64,000 nt of DNA from JAJAZB01 sp964244295 (GCA_964244295.1 CAXTIG010000026.1:29188-93187); one strand, 5' to 3'; shown: positions 8,232-16,810, counted from the stretch's first letter. The notes: generated from the sequence alone by a model not told the origin. A program made the numbers and translations.

Positions 8232-9629
8232 TTACCGCCCTCTCTTTTTTGAAGCCGCCGACCGGGCGGAACGCCCGCGCGGCCAGGAGGGGTTGGCACT
8301 CGCTATTTTTTTCTTACCCGGTTTGAAATCGGCTTTGGCGGAGGCAACCCCCGCCTTACCCGCCGCTGCCCGTGGCCTCGGTTTGGGTTTATTTTTTTTC
8401 TCGTGAAAAGCACCCTGAAACGTTGGGTCGGCGCGTTTGCGCTGCTCGTCGATTTCGCGGAGCATGGCCTGGCTTTCGTCAAACGGCGTTTCCTCCCGCG
8501 CCACGTCGGCGGGAATCGGCTCGCGGGGTATGGGTTGCCGGATGAGCGCCTCGATGCGACCGACGTGAAATTCTTCCTCCATCGTCACGAACGTGATGGC
8601 TTCGCCCGTGTGGCTGGCCCGGCCCGTGCGCCCGATGCGGTGGACATAGTCTTCGTAAATCAGCGGCACGTCGAAGTTGATCACGTGGCTCACTTCCTGG
8701 ATGTCGATGCCCCGCGCCGCCACGTCGGTCGCCACGAGTACCCGGATGTGGCCTTCGCGAAAGGCGTCCATCGCGTTGATGCGCGTGTTCTGGCCTTTGT
8801 TGGCGTGAATCACCCGCACCTGCTCCTGGGGCACTACCCGCCGGGCGATGAATTTGAAAACGGCGTCGGCGGTTTCCTTCGAGCGCACGAACACCATCAC
8901 CCGGCTTAGGGACTCGTTCCGCAAGAAATGCGCCAATAAATTGAGCTTGGTTTTTTCGTTGGGCAACTGAAACAGCCGCTGGCTAACGCCCTCGGCGGTC
9001 ATCGTTTCGGGCGTCACTTCCACCCGCGTGGGGTATTCCAGAAATTCGTGCGAGAGCTTTTCGACGCGGGGCGAAAACGTGGCCGAAAACAAGAGGTTTT
9101 GCCGCTTGCGCGGAATCACTTCGAGGATGCGCCGGATTTGGGGCATAAAGCCCATGTCCATGATCTTGTCGGCCTCATCGAGCACCAGCGTTTTCAACTG
9201 CTTCACCCCGATTTCGCCCCGCAGGTACAAATCCAGGAAGCGTCCCGGCGTGGCCACCAGAATGTCCAGCCCCTTCTGAATAGCCTCGATTTGGCTTTTC
9301 GGCCCCAATCCGCCGTAGATTGCCACGTGGCGCAGATCGGTGTGTTTGGCGAGTTGGCCCACGGCCTCGTCGATTTGCATGACCAACTCGCGGGTGGGGG
9401 CCAGGATGAGCGCCCGCAGGTCTTGCCCCTGGGCGTACTTTACTTTCATCAGCAGCGGCAGCAGGTAGGCCGCCGTTTTGCCGGTGCCGGTTTGGGCGAT
9501 GCCCAGCACGTCGTGCCCGGCCGCGATGAGCGGAATGGCCTGCTGCTGAATCGGCGTCGGCTCGGTGTAGCCCGCTTCGGCCACGGCGTTGAGCAACTGC
9601 CGGTTCAGGTCAAAATCCTCGAAATTCAT
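8232..9629 (-). CDS. DEAD-box ATP-dependent RNA helicase (RhlE-like)
   Basis: A 465-residue RNA helicase with the full motif set: Q-motif GYTEPTPIQQQAIP near residue 20, motif I AQTGTGKT (45-52), Ia PTRELVMQ, Ib TPGRFLD, motif II DEAD, motif III SAT, motif V ARGID and motif VI HRIGRTGR. After residue about 390 comes a basic, low-complexity tail rich in Lys, Arg, Ala and Pro, as in RhlE-type proteins, likely used for RNA contact. Role: ATP-driven unwinding of RNA in ribosome assembly or RNA decay. A consensus -7 element lies at 9634-9641, so the transcript is nearly leaderless if that promoter is used. Confidence 0.95.
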   Translation of the reverse strand: MNFEDFDLNRQLLNAVAEAGYTEPTPIQQQAIPLIAAGHDVLGIAQTGTGKTAAYLLPLLMKVKYAQGQDLRALILAPTRELVMQIDEAVGQLAKHTDLRHVAIYGGLGPKSQIEAIQKGLDILVATPGRFLDLYLRGEIGVKQLKTLVLDEADKIMDMGFMPQIRRILEVIPRKRQNLLFSATFSPRVEKLSHEFLEYPTRVEVTPETMTAEGVSQRLFQLPNEKTKLNLLAHFLRNESLSRVMVFVRSKETADAVFKFIARRVVPQEQVRVIHANKGQNTRINAMDAFREGHIRVLVATDVAARGIDIQEVSHVINFDVPLIYEDYVHRIGRTGRASHTGEAITFVTMEEEFHVGRIEALIRQPIPREPIPADVAREETPFDESQAMLREIDEQRKRADPTFQGAFHEKKNKPKPRPRAAAGKAGVASAKADFKPGKKKIASANPSWPRGRSARSAASKKRGR

Positions 9630-9633
9630 GGGG

Positions 9634-9641
9634 CAAAGGTA
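9634..9641 (-). promoter_or_regulatory. -7 element of the helicase gene
   Basis: On the minus strand the bases read TACCTTTG, a perfect TAnnTTTG. It ends only four bases before the ATG at 9629, implying a very short or absent leader. Confidence 0.55.
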
Positions 9642-9686
9642 GTTACAAAATACCCCGCGAGGATTTTAAACGAAAATCCCGGATTT

Positions 9687-9729
9687 CGTCATGCCGAAAC
9701 AAGTCCGCAATGGAATTGGCGGCATGACG
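9687..9729. repeat. Intergenic inverted repeat
   Basis: cgtcatgccg (9687-9696) pairs with cggcatgacg (9720-9729). It resembles the element at 2099-2208 (same gtcatgccg arm) but its centre holds CAATGGAATTGG, also found in the element at 973-1077. Confidence 0.6.
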
Positions 9730-9775
9730 GTCAAGTTGTTCAAGGTATTACACCTCGAACCCGCCCTGAATTGAG

Positions 9776-9783
9776 TAGCTTTG
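9776..9783 (+). promoter_or_regulatory. -7 element of the toxin-antitoxin operon
   Basis: TAGCTTTG matches TAnnTTTG and lies 17 bases before the antitoxin ATG at 9800. No clear -33 TTG is seen at the usual spacing. Confidence 0.5.
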
Positions 9784-9799
9784 TTGAAACACAACACCC

Positions 9800-10009
9800 A
9801 TGACAGCCCTGAAACTTCGGGAAACCGTTCGGAACGGTGGCATCTTTATCCCACTTTCCAAAGACCTTGACAATCAGGAAGTCGAAGTGGAACTTACGGT
9901 TCGCCCCCTCCACCCGGTTCCCCATTCGACACCCGCTACCGTTGCGGAAGCGTTCTTTTCAAAAATTACGGTTCGCTCCACGGAAGAGTTCGACGCCCAT
10001 GACCAGTAA
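9800..10009 (+). CDS. Antitoxin-like small protein
   Basis: A 69-residue protein placed directly before, and overlapping by 11 bases, a PIN-domain toxin gene. The N-terminal half (LKLRETVRNGGIFIP, then VEVELTVRP) has the beta-rich look of short AbrB/DUF-type antitoxins that begin with a beta-strand dimerisation and DNA-binding unit. The C-terminal half (ATVAEAFFSKITVRSTEEF) would be the segment that wraps the toxin. Its identity as an antitoxin rests mainly on gene order and size, since the sequence itself matches no family I can name. It would repress its own promoter and neutralise the nuclease encoded next. Confidence 0.7.
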   Translation: MTALKLRETVRNGGIFIPLSKDLDNQEVEVELTVRPLHPVPHSTPATVAEAFFSKITVRSTEEFDAHDQ

Positions 10010-10457
10010 CCGAATTCTGCTCGACAGTTCGATTCTGGTCGAAAAAGCGAAGCGAACGCGGCCCCAGGTATTCGATGCCCTGCTGCAACGCGATGACTAC
10101 GAGAAGTGCATTTGTTCGGCGGTTTTGAGCGAGTTTGCGTTTCATCTGCTGGCCATCGAAGGCGGCAAGGCACCCCGAACGCTAAAAGAAAATGCGGTCA
10201 TTCCGGCCCTGATTTCGGCTAATTCGCCGGAAGCGCTGTTGCGCTTGTTTACCTTTTTACCCGATAGTTCACAAACCATTTCGACGTACCTCACTTTGAT
10301 GGTCCGGTACAACCTGCTGCCGAACGACGCGCTGATTCTGTCGGCCTGCGTACTACATGAAATTCCCCTGCTGGCGAGTTATGACCAACCTGATTTCGAG
10401 CGCGCCTGCCTGGGCGAAGGAATTACGTTGATAGCCGACGTGGCGGCATTGGGCTGA
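9999..10457 (+). CDS. PIN-domain ribonuclease toxin
   Basis: A 152-residue PIN-domain protein, the usual toxin of VapBC-type modules. The conserved acidic residues that hold the metal ions are visible: D9 in LLDSSILVEKAK, E45 in LSEFAFH, D111 in LLPNDALILSAC and D130/D133 in LLASYDQPDF. PIN toxins cleave specific RNAs such as initiator tRNA or rRNA. The start is the ATG at 9999, which overlaps the antitoxin gene by 11 bases; a longer frame from 9837 is read across the antitoxin and has no PIN-like sequence there. The operon ends before an inverted repeat at 10483. Confidence 0.85.
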   Translation: MTSNRILLDSSILVEKAKRTRPQVFDALLQRDDYEKCICSAVLSEFAFHLLAIEGGKAPRTLKENAVIPALISANSPEALLRLFTFLPDSSQTISTYLTLMVRYNLLPNDALILSACVLHEIPLLASYDQPDFERACLGEGITLIADVAALG

Positions 10458-10482
10458 ATGCGGCGGCAAATAATTTGAGTCT

Positions 10483-10565
10483 GCAACTCGTGTTCGGACA
10501 AATTTGCTGACTTTGAGCGGTATGAAAATTGAAGCAAATTACCCGCCTGAACTGACACGAGTTGC
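10483..10565. repeat. Intergenic inverted repeat
   Basis: gcaactcgtgt (10483-10493) and acacgagttgc (10555-10565) are perfect 11-bp complements between the toxin gene and the convergent PQQ lipoprotein gene. Confidence 0.6.
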
Positions 10566-10639
10566 AAGCTCGCGCCATTCAAAGTCACAGACTCGCACCA
10601 GTTGGGGGCAACACCTGGAATAACTCCGCCTGGGGTTAT

Positions 10640-12394
10640 TTAATTCTGTAAACCACTTTCAGTAGGGTGATGGGCTTTGCCATCTTTTGTAACAATGACT
10701 GGCCTGAAATCGTATATGAGTGAATTTGGTAATACTATCTCCCACTTTTTAGTACCAGATGCTGCGTCTAATGCGTAAATCCGCTCACTTGCACTTGTTG
10801 ATAAAGATTTACTCTCCCCCAATGTATAAACAACTCCATTAACTATCACCGGATGGATACTTTTTTTGTAATTTTGCTGATATTTTAACGACCATTTCAC
10901 AATGCCATCTGTTGCATTTAATGCAAAAGTCCCTTCATCCGATGTGAAATAAAGTGTATTAGAATAATAGTACGGAGTGTTCTTATCAAGAAACGTGGTT
11001 GAGAAACCCCAGCCTCCTGAGCCTATTGGTAAAAAATTCGCCCCTACACTATATCGGTCATTGGAAGTGCCTGTAATTTTTACACACCTGAAAATCGTAT
11101 TATTAAGAACAATAGGACTATTACGTTCAGCGACTACTAAACCGTTAGGAATTACACTATTAGGAATTGGCTCCCCAGTTTCACAATTTAATATAAATAA
11201 GTCTCCAACAAACAAATTTTTCCCAACGACTACTGGATTATTATTGAATTTATTTCCTTTAAAATATTTACTCCATTTAGGGACACCTGTAGTTGCATCC
11301 AAAGCGGATAATACGCCCCCTTCATTTCCTGCAAAAATAGTATTGTCTGCGATAACAGGCCCTCCACTGATTTTATACCTACCGGAGGAATTTAATTCGT
11401 TTTTAAACTTCCATTTTAGTGTTCTAGTTGCAGCATCAACTGCGTAAATATAGTTTTCATCACTACCCAAAAATATAACTCCATTTGCGATTGTTGGAGT
11501 AGATTGTACATCAGAGTTGTCTGTTGTAAGTTGAAGTTTCCATTTTTCCTTTCCAGTTTTAGCATCAACCGCAAGAAGCCGACCGAGTTCATCACCAAAA
11601 TAAATTACACTATTTTCAATTGCAAGACCAGATGTTATTTCACTAAAACGAGAACTCCACAAGTTACTGCCAGTGCTTGCATCGAGTGCATATAAAATGT
11701 CATTTGCGGCAAGGTAGAGTACATCTGAATTAGTTATTGATGTTGTCACTTTAGTTATATTAACCTCGTACACCTGCGCACTCCCATCCTCCGCCGTCAC
11801 CGTGTAATTCACCGCGTTGCTAAAGTTCTGCACCAGGCCGGAGGCGGGGGCTACCGTGGCTTTGGCCGAGAGCGTCAGCGTGGGCACCAGTTTGGTCAGG
11901 TCGGCATCGGCGGGGACGGTGGCGGTAATCTTGCGGGTGCTCTGGTCGATGGCGGCGGTCACGGCGGGGTTGAGGGCCGCGAAGCTGAAGGTGGTAATCT
12001 GCTTGTCGCTGGATTTTGGGGCGGCCTGCACGACCACCGTCACGGTAATTTTCAGGGGCGTACCGCCCCCGGCGGGGGTCACGATAAAAATAACGGGGTT
12101 GGTGTAATCGCGGGCGGTGCCGGGGTTGGGGTCAATGCTGGCCCCGGTGGCGAGGGGGATGCTCAGGGTGAGGGATTTTACGTTCGTGCCGGCGGGCACG
12201 GTCACGGTGAAACTCGTCCCGGCCGCATCGGGCACCACGGTGGCCCCGTTGATGCCCGGCACGGTGGGCGTGGATTGGATGGGGTTGACGGTCGGCTGGG
12301 GCGCGGGGGTATCGGCTTCTTTTTTCCCGCAGGACAGCACGAGGGCGGTGAACACCAAGAGCAGCAGGAGGGTGGATTTGAGGAGGGAGTTCAT
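10640..12394 (-). CDS. Lipoprotein with Ig-like repeats and a PQQ-type beta-propeller
   Basis: A 584-residue outer-layer lipoprotein: signal peptide with lipobox ending at C22 (LVLSCGKK), then two DUF5018-like Ig-fold segments (about 40-120 and 130-215; the second has the YTVTAEDGSAQVYEV motif), then a seven- or eight-bladed propeller built of PQQ/BamB-type repeats such as LYALDASTGSNLW, LLAVDAKTGKEKW and IYAVDAATRTLKW. Such propellers bind proteins or ligands at the cell surface; no PQQ enzyme residues are evident. The ATG at 12394 is chosen over a TTG at 12403. Base use changes sharply at about 11760: the propeller part is AT-rich, the signal and Ig part GC-rich, which points to a chimeric gene. 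Confidence 0.85.
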   Translation of the reverse strand: MNSLLKSTLLLLLVFTALVLSCGKKEADTPAPQPTVNPIQSTPTVPGINGATVVPDAAGTSFTVTVPAGTNVKSLTLSIPLATGASIDPNPGTARDYTNPVIFIVTPAGGGTPLKITVTVVVQAAPKSSDKQITTFSFAALNPAVTAAIDQSTRKITATVPADADLTKLVPTLTLSAKATVAPASGLVQNFSNAVNYTVTAEDGSAQVYEVNITKVTTSITNSDVLYLAANDILYALDASTGSNLWSSRFSEITSGLAIENSVIYFGDELGRLLAVDAKTGKEKWKLQLTTDNSDVQSTPTIANGVIFLGSDENYIYAVDAATRTLKWKFKNELNSSGRYKISGGPVIADNTIFAGNEGGVLSALDATTGVPKWSKYFKGNKFNNNPVVVGKNLFVGDLFILNCETGEPIPNSVIPNGLVVAERNSPIVLNNTIFRCVKITGTSNDRYSVGANFLPIGSGGWGFSTTFLDKNTPYYYSNTLYFTSDEGTFALNATDGIVKWSLKYQQNYKKSIHPVIVNGVVYTLGESKSLSTSASERIYALDAASGTKKWEIVLPNSLIYDFRPVIVTKDGKAHHPTESGLQN

Positions 12395-12428
12395 GGGTGT
12401 CAAGTTGAGGGGGGTGCCGGGGCTGAAA

Positions 12429-12480
12429 TGCCAAAAGCCTTCCTGCTACGCGCTCCCGCGTAGCAGGAAGGCTTTTGGCA
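12429..12480. repeat. Perfect 24-bp hairpin in a 310-base gap
   Basis: Arms 12429-12452 and 12457-12480 are exact complements with a four-base loop (core gccttcctgctacgcg). It lies upstream of the PQQ lipoprotein gene. The remainder of the gap, 12481-12704, shows no convincing gene or signal. Confidence 0.85.
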
Positions 12481-12704
12481 AAGCTATTCAGCAATCAGAA
12501 ACCGGGCAAGGGTTTTCAGGGAGTTTTTGAAAAAATTACTTGGTTTTCGCCAATTGTTTCAAAATGAACTGGTTAATCCGGGTCTTCATGCTGCCCGTTC
12601 CACGGCCAACTGGTAAATTCTCATTCAAGCCTGCTAAAAACGTCCTTCATCCGCGTCGCGGATATCCGATTTTAGTACTGCTCTTGAGCAAGACAGGTTC
12701 AGAT

Positions 12705-13811
12705 TTACTGCGATTTAGCGTTGTAGGATTTAACCCCAAAGCAGGCAAAAAGCGGGTCGTCGTAACCGAGACCCAGATTAACCAAGCGTTCGGCGACGCG
12801 TAGCCCCTGGTTAGCACTGTTCACGAAATAGACGAGTGCCGTCTTCCGCTCAACGGATCCAATGACGTAGCCGCTGGCCACCGGACTCTTGGCCCACTGG
12901 CAAAAGAAATCTCCAGTTGCCGCGTGTTGAATCGCCAGCCCCAAGCCCCAGGAAACCTGCCCAGGTTGACAAATGTCGGTTTTAGTTTGCGGACTCGTCA
13001 GGATTGGAGAAGTGCTACCTTCTTCAGCCATCATCGTTGTTAAAAAGCTGGCGTAATCACTGGCGGTCGTGCGTAAAGTGTGAGCCACATTGGCTTTCTC
13101 GGAACTAATCGTTACAACTTTTCCTGTCGCGTCGTGGTCACTGACATACCGAACCGAATCCGCCGAATTGAAAGTAAAACTGGTGTGGTGCATTCCCATT
13201 GGCTTGAAAACGGTGCGTTGCATGAATGCCTCGATCGGTTCCTGAGTCAGGTGTTCAACCACGTGTTGCAAGAAAAAATAGCCTTCTCCTGAGTAGCTAT
13301 AGCGGCTGCCCGGTACAAACAGCGTGTTTAAGGGCTGTCCCTCCGCGCGCCAATTGGGCAGACCGCTGGTGTGACTCAACACCATTCGGGCGGTAATTTG
13401 ACGAATCCGGTCATCGGTCAATTTGCCCTTCAAATACTGATTTTCCAGGTCCGGTTGAGGGATATAAGTCATCAACGACTTGTCCAGATCTAATTTGCCC
13501 TGCGCCGCTAATTTCAGCACCGCATAGGCAAATACCGGTTTGCCCAGTGAAGCACCGCGAAAAATGGTCGTAGCGGTAACTGGTTCTGCTGTACTTCGGT
13601 TTTTTACTCCCTTCCCGTCAGCCCACGTGACAACACCGTTTTCAATCAGTGCAATGGATATGCCTGGAATACGACTGCTGTCGATAAGAGAAGGCAATGC
13701 CTTCGGGAGTTGATGTAAACGAGCCTGGGCCGGTGAGACGAGCGAAATGAACAACAACGCACTGGTCCAGAAAATACAGACCCTGATTTTACGGAAAGGG
13801 AAGTTCGACAT
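12705..13811 (-). CDS. Serine hydrolase of the class C beta-lactamase/DD-peptidase fold
   Basis: A 368-residue secreted protein with an N-terminal signal peptide (hydrophobic VCIFWTSALLFISLVSPAQA). The nucleophile motif SxxK is S88-LG-K91 and the second motif is Y173-S-G175, in place of the usual YxN. The third motif (KTG or HxG) is not seen in its usual place: the region around CQWAKSPVASGY lacks it. Family members hydrolyse peptides, esters or beta-lactams in the periplasm, and many are not resistance enzymes. The gene is isolated, with the XRE/DUF2975 pair upstream. Whether the odd third motif means altered activity is uncertain. Confidence 0.87.
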   Translation of the reverse strand: MSNFPFRKIRVCIFWTSALLFISLVSPAQARLHQLPKALPSLIDSSRIPGISIALIENGVVTWADGKGVKNRSTAEPVTATTIFRGASLGKPVFAYAVLKLAAQGKLDLDKSLMTYIPQPDLENQYLKGKLTDDRIRQITARMVLSHTSGLPNWRAEGQPLNTLFVPGSRYSYSGEGYFFLQHVVEHLTQEPIEAFMQRTVFKPMGMHHTSFTFNSADSVRYVSDHDATGKVVTISSEKANVAHTLRTTASDYASFLTTMMAEEGSTSPILTSPQTKTDICQPGQVSWGLGLAIQHAATGDFFCQWAKSPVASGYVIGSVERKTALVYFVNSANQGLRVAERLVNLGLGYDDPLFACFGVKSYNAKSQ

Positions 13812-13861
13812 GGCTGATGAATTTAGGAGTTGTGAAGCCGAAAAGTGGATGGAATACCTTC

Positions 13862-14107
13862 TCAGACTGGCTCTTCGGTTGGATTTACCAAGTTGGTTTT
13901 GCCCGCACCTTCAAAATCCAGAATATCACCCGGCTTACATTGAAGCACTTCACAGATGGCCTCAAGCGTGCTGAATCGAATGGCTTTGGCCTTGCCGGTT
14001 TTCAGGATAGACAAATTGGCCATCGTCAAATCCACTTTTTCGGCCAGTTCGGTGAGCGACATCTTCCGCCGGGCCATCATGACGTCGAGGTTTACGATGA
14101 TGGGCAT
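13862..14107 (-). CDS. Small XRE-family (YozG-type) DNA-binding protein
   Basis: An 81-residue protein that is nearly all a helix-turn-helix domain: LDVMMARRKMSLTELAEKV, then TMANLSILKTGKAKAIRF and LEAICEVLQCKPGDILDF. It is the Cro/CI-like YozG type. The gene follows the DUF2975 gene by three bases on the same strand; pairs of a DUF2975 membrane protein and a YozG-type regulator are common in Firmicutes and Bacteroidota, where the membrane protein is thought to control the regulator. The targets are unknown. Confidence 0.9.
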   Translation of the reverse strand: MPIIVNLDVMMARRKMSLTELAEKVDLTMANLSILKTGKAKAIRFSTLEAICEVLQCKPGDILDFEGAGKTNLVNPTEEPV

Positions 14108-14110
14108 GGC

Positions 14111-14794
14111 TCAGACGGTTAATTCGTTTTCGGCCTGCAACTCGATGCCCCGGCGGTACACCTGGGCCAGGGCCAGCAGAACCAGGCCCAGAAACCAGGC
14201 TCCTTCAATATTCAACTGGATGTCGAATGTGTTGAAGTCCAGGCCTTTGAAATCTCCGACCAAGCTCAGGGCAGTAAGTTGGGCAACGTAAGGCTTAACC
14301 AATGGCCTGATTACGAACGAAGTAGTGAATTCGAGTAAATCCTGAGCGATTAGGATGAGACCCATCGCGCTGATTCGGCGGACGTTGGATGGGCTGAAGG
14401 GAGAAGCGATGTTCAGGGTCGTGAAAATCTTCCTCAACAAGTAAAGCAGCGCAATGGCCGATGCCAGCCCCAATGCCTGCGAGCCTAAGTAAACCCCTCC
14501 CGCTGCCGACCAGATGGGGATGTGCAGGATGCCTTTTTCTTTTTCCTGAACCAAACTGACCCGCGTCAGCGCTGGCGCTTTGGTTTCTACTTTCCGTTCG
14601 CTGGTCTTCCATTCCACTGGCACACCCGCCGAGGTAAGCGACTGGTCGGAGGAGTCGTTGACGAACCGGGACGTGGCTACTTTGAAGATTCCAAAACCAA
14701 GAGCGAGGATGCAGAAAAATGACACGAAGTAATAGGCGATGCTGACGAGGATTTTTACCGTTGGGAAAACCCACGGCGTCTTTTGCTTTTCCAT
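14111..14794 (-). CDS. DUF2975 membrane protein
   Basis: A 227-residue inner-membrane protein with four hydrophobic segments (about 14-40, 103-122, 140-165 and 195-215) and an extracytoplasmic loop of some 60 residues between the first two. The layout and the FxTLNIASPFSPSNVRRI segment are typical of DUF2975. It is paired with the YozG-like regulator just downstream, so it probably senses an envelope signal or tethers the regulator; this is inference from gene pairing. The promoter should lie in the AT-rich 80-base gap to the hydrolase gene downstream of 14874. Confidence 0.88.
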   Translation of the reverse strand: MEKQKTPWVFPTVKILVSIAYYFVSFFCILALGFGIFKVATSRFVNDSSDQSLTSAGVPVEWKTSERKVETKAPALTRVSLVQEKEKGILHIPIWSAAGGVYLGSQALGLASAIALLYLLRKIFTTLNIASPFSPSNVRRISAMGLILIAQDLLEFTTSFVIRPLVKPYVAQLTALSLVGDFKGLDFNTFDIQLNIEGAWFLGLVLLALAQVYRRGIELQAENELTV

Positions 14795-14873
14795 GTGAAT
14801 CAGTGAAATGTTGACCGCACAAAGGAAAAAATAATTTATTGAAAAACAATATATATTTTCTACTTAAAGGAAA

Positions 14874-15701
14874 TTATTTTCCGAATTGGACAACTAAATA
14901 CGAATCCAACCCTGCCTGATACGCCGGAAAATTCGCCAAATTTTTATGCCCCCCGCCGGGAATCGTCGTCAAAATTTCCGCCGGATTCCGCCCCAATTTT
15001 GTCGCCAGCCGTAGGCTGTGTTCGTAAGGAACCAGGCCATCGGCAGTGCCGTGGAAAAGGTGAATCGGGCAGCGCACCCGCGTAATCCACGCGTCGCTGC
15101 GGAAGGTAAATCGGCTCAGCCAGGCGTAGGGCAAGAGTGGAAACTTGCTGGCCGCGACGGCGGGCAGGTTGAAGTAGGGCGTTTCGAGGAGCAGTAAACG
15201 CGGGCGCGTCTCCGAAGCCAGCCGGGTGGCGATGCCGCTGCCCAGTGAGCGGCCGTACAGCACGAGGCTGTCTTCGGGAATTTTCTTTCTAAGTTGTTCG
15301 TACACAAACCGGGCGTCGGCGTGGAGGTCAGCTTCGGCGGTAATTTTTCCCGTACTCTTGCCATATTCCCGATAGTCGGGCATCAGCACGTCGTAGCCGC
15401 GCCGGGTGAAATTGGACGCGTAGTGGCCCCAGCGGGCGAGGTTGTCGCGATTGCCGTGGAAGTACAGCATCAAGCCCCGGCGGGGCAGCAAATCGCTGCG
15501 GAAGTAGAGGGCGTGGATTTTTACGCCGGGGGTGGGTTCGTACCAACGTTCCTGCCAGTTTCCGGGAAATTGAAACTGATAGTCAGGCGGGAGGGGCTTT
15601 CCCTGAAAAATCAGCGGCTTCTCGAAAATCACGGCGGCCAGGAGCAGCCCCGCGTAGACGAGGGCAGCGATTTTCAGGATTTTGAAAAGAAGGTTTCGCA
15701 T
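14874..15701 (-). CDS. Alpha/beta hydrolase, membrane-anchored
   Basis: A 275-residue alpha/beta hydrolase with one N-terminal membrane segment. The nucleophile elbow is YGRSLGSGIA, the acid is in HGTADGLV and the histidine in PGGGHKNL; the oxyanion strand is LYFHGNRDN. The family (BEM46-like) comprises esterases, lipases and peptidases of mostly unknown substrate. The ATG at 15701 is preferred to an in-frame TTG at 15722. The neighbouring gene on the same strand encodes a close relative, so the pair arose by duplication. An elaborate inverted repeat separates them. Confidence 0.88.
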   Translation of the reverse strand: MRNLLFKILKIAALVYAGLLLAAVIFEKPLIFQGKPLPPDYQFQFPGNWQERWYEPTPGVKIHALYFRSDLLPRRGLMLYFHGNRDNLARWGHYASNFTRRGYDVLMPDYREYGKSTGKITAEADLHADARFVYEQLRKKIPEDSLVLYGRSLGSGIATRLASETRPRLLLLETPYFNLPAVAASKFPLLPYAWLSRFTFRSDAWITRVRCPIHLFHGTADGLVPYEHSLRLATKLGRNPAEILTTIPGGGHKNLANFPAYQAGLDSYLVVQFGK

Positions 15702-15710
15702 GGATGTAAG

Positions 15711-15845
15711 CAACCCTGACAACGGCCAACCGCCCTGTCAGCGGTTGCGGGCTGGTCGGTAGCCAATGTTTGGTTGTTTGGTTATCCGGGAAGTAGCAAC
15801 CGCTGACAGGGGCTGGCCCACCGAGGAACGGCGCTGTCAGGGTTG
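15711..15845. repeat. Two-tier inverted repeat between the paired hydrolase genes
   Basis: Outer arms caaccctgac (15711-15720) and gtcagggttg (15836-15845); inner arms ccctgtcagcggttgc (15733-15748) and gcaaccgctgacaggg (15796-15811), 16 bp perfect. The right outer arm overlaps the last codons of the upstream hydrolase gene. Confidence 0.75.
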
Positions 15846-16679
15846 CGGATTTTCGTACTTGTCGAACACCAAATCAAACGTCCCCTTCAGGATTTCGGCC
15901 AGTTTTTGGTGGTACTCCGGGAAGGAGGGCAGGTTGTTGTGACCCCCGCCGTAAATCGGAATCAGCCGGGCCGTGAGCGGCACCAGTTTCGCCAGTCGCA
16001 CGCTCGACCGGTACGGGATGAGCCAATCCTTCGTGCCGTGGATGATGTAAATCGGGCAGCGCACGTAGCGAATCCAGAGGTCGGTGCGGAGCTTGAAACG
16101 CAGGATGAACCCCAGCGGCAAAAACGGCAAAAACCGGTTGGTGACGTACGAAAAACTGTAGTACGGCGCGTCGAGAATCAGCATCCGGGGTTTGTTGGAC
16201 GAGGCCAGTTTGCAGGCAAATCCCGAACCGAGCGAGCGCCCGTAAATCACGATGTTGGCTTCTTTGTACCCGTAGCGGGCGCGCATTTGGTTGTACACGT
16301 GCTGGGCGTCCTGCTTGAGGGCCTCTTCGCTGCGCTTGCCGGTGCTTTTGCCAAAACCCCGGTAGTCCACCATCAGCACGTCGTAGCCGTGTTGGGTAAA
16401 ATCGCGGGCGTACTTTGACCAGCCTTTGATGCTGCGCGTGTTGCCGTGAAAATAAATGACCAGCCCCTGGCTGCCTTCTTCAAAAAACCGCAGTCCGTTG
16501 ATGGTCACGCCCGGTTCCGGCTCGAAGAACAATTCCTCGAAGGGGTCCTCGTATTGGTAGGCAAAATCGGGGGCGAGTTTTTCGGGTTTGAAAATAAAAT
16601 ACTCCTGCACCTTGTACGCCACCACGCACAACAGCAGGTACGCCGCCACGCCTAGTCCGATGAGTGTCCAGGTAGTCAT
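15837..16679 (-). CDS. Alpha/beta hydrolase, paralogue of the next gene
   Basis: A 280-residue BEM46-like alpha/beta hydrolase with one N-terminal transmembrane segment (LIGLGVAAYLLLCVVAY). Catalytic triad candidates: serine in YGRSLGSGFA, aspartate in HGTKDWLI and histidine in YGGGHNNL. It shares order and motifs with the 275-residue hydrolase ending at 14874 (both have YFHGN, GFGKSTGK or EYGKSTGK, YGRSLGSG, and GGGH-N-L), and the two are clearly tandem duplicates. Substrate unknown. The C-terminal tail (YENPQP) is encoded within an inverted repeat arm. Confidence 0.88.
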   Translation of the reverse strand: MTTWTLIGLGVAAYLLLCVVAYKVQEYFIFKPEKLAPDFAYQYEDPFEELFFEPEPGVTINGLRFFEEGSQGLVIYFHGNTRSIKGWSKYARDFTQHGYDVLMVDYRGFGKSTGKRSEEALKQDAQHVYNQMRARYGYKEANIVIYGRSLGSGFACKLASSNKPRMLILDAPYYSFSYVTNRFLPFLPLGFILRFKLRTDLWIRYVRCPIYIIHGTKDWLIPYRSSVRLAKLVPLTARLIPIYGGGHNNLPSFPEYHQKLAEILKGTFDLVFDKYENPQP

Positions 16680-16692
16680 AGTTTTAAAAAAA

Positions 16693-16807
16693 AGCCCCCC
16701 GCCCCCGAAGGGGGAGCTACGTTGCTGCCACGTTTGGCAGATGGAAGTAACTCGGAAATAGTAGACTGGAACCGCAACGTAGCTCCCCCTTCGGGGGCGG
16801 GGGGGCT
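16693..16807. repeat. 33-bp intergenic inverted repeat
   Basis: Arms 16693-16725 and 16774-16807 are complementary except for one extra G in the right arm's run (core cgaagggggagctacgttgc). It lies between two co-directional genes. Confidence 0.85.
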
Positions 16808-16810
16808 GTT

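Noticed and set aside
9837..9998. N-terminal extension of the PIN toxin
   Set aside because: It overlaps the antitoxin in another frame and lacks PIN-like sequence; the ATG at 9999 gives the canonical first strand.
12540..12803. An 87-codon plus-strand frame in the gap before the serine hydrolase
   Set aside because: It runs into the C-terminal coding part of the hydrolase gene in antisense and has no recognisable feature.
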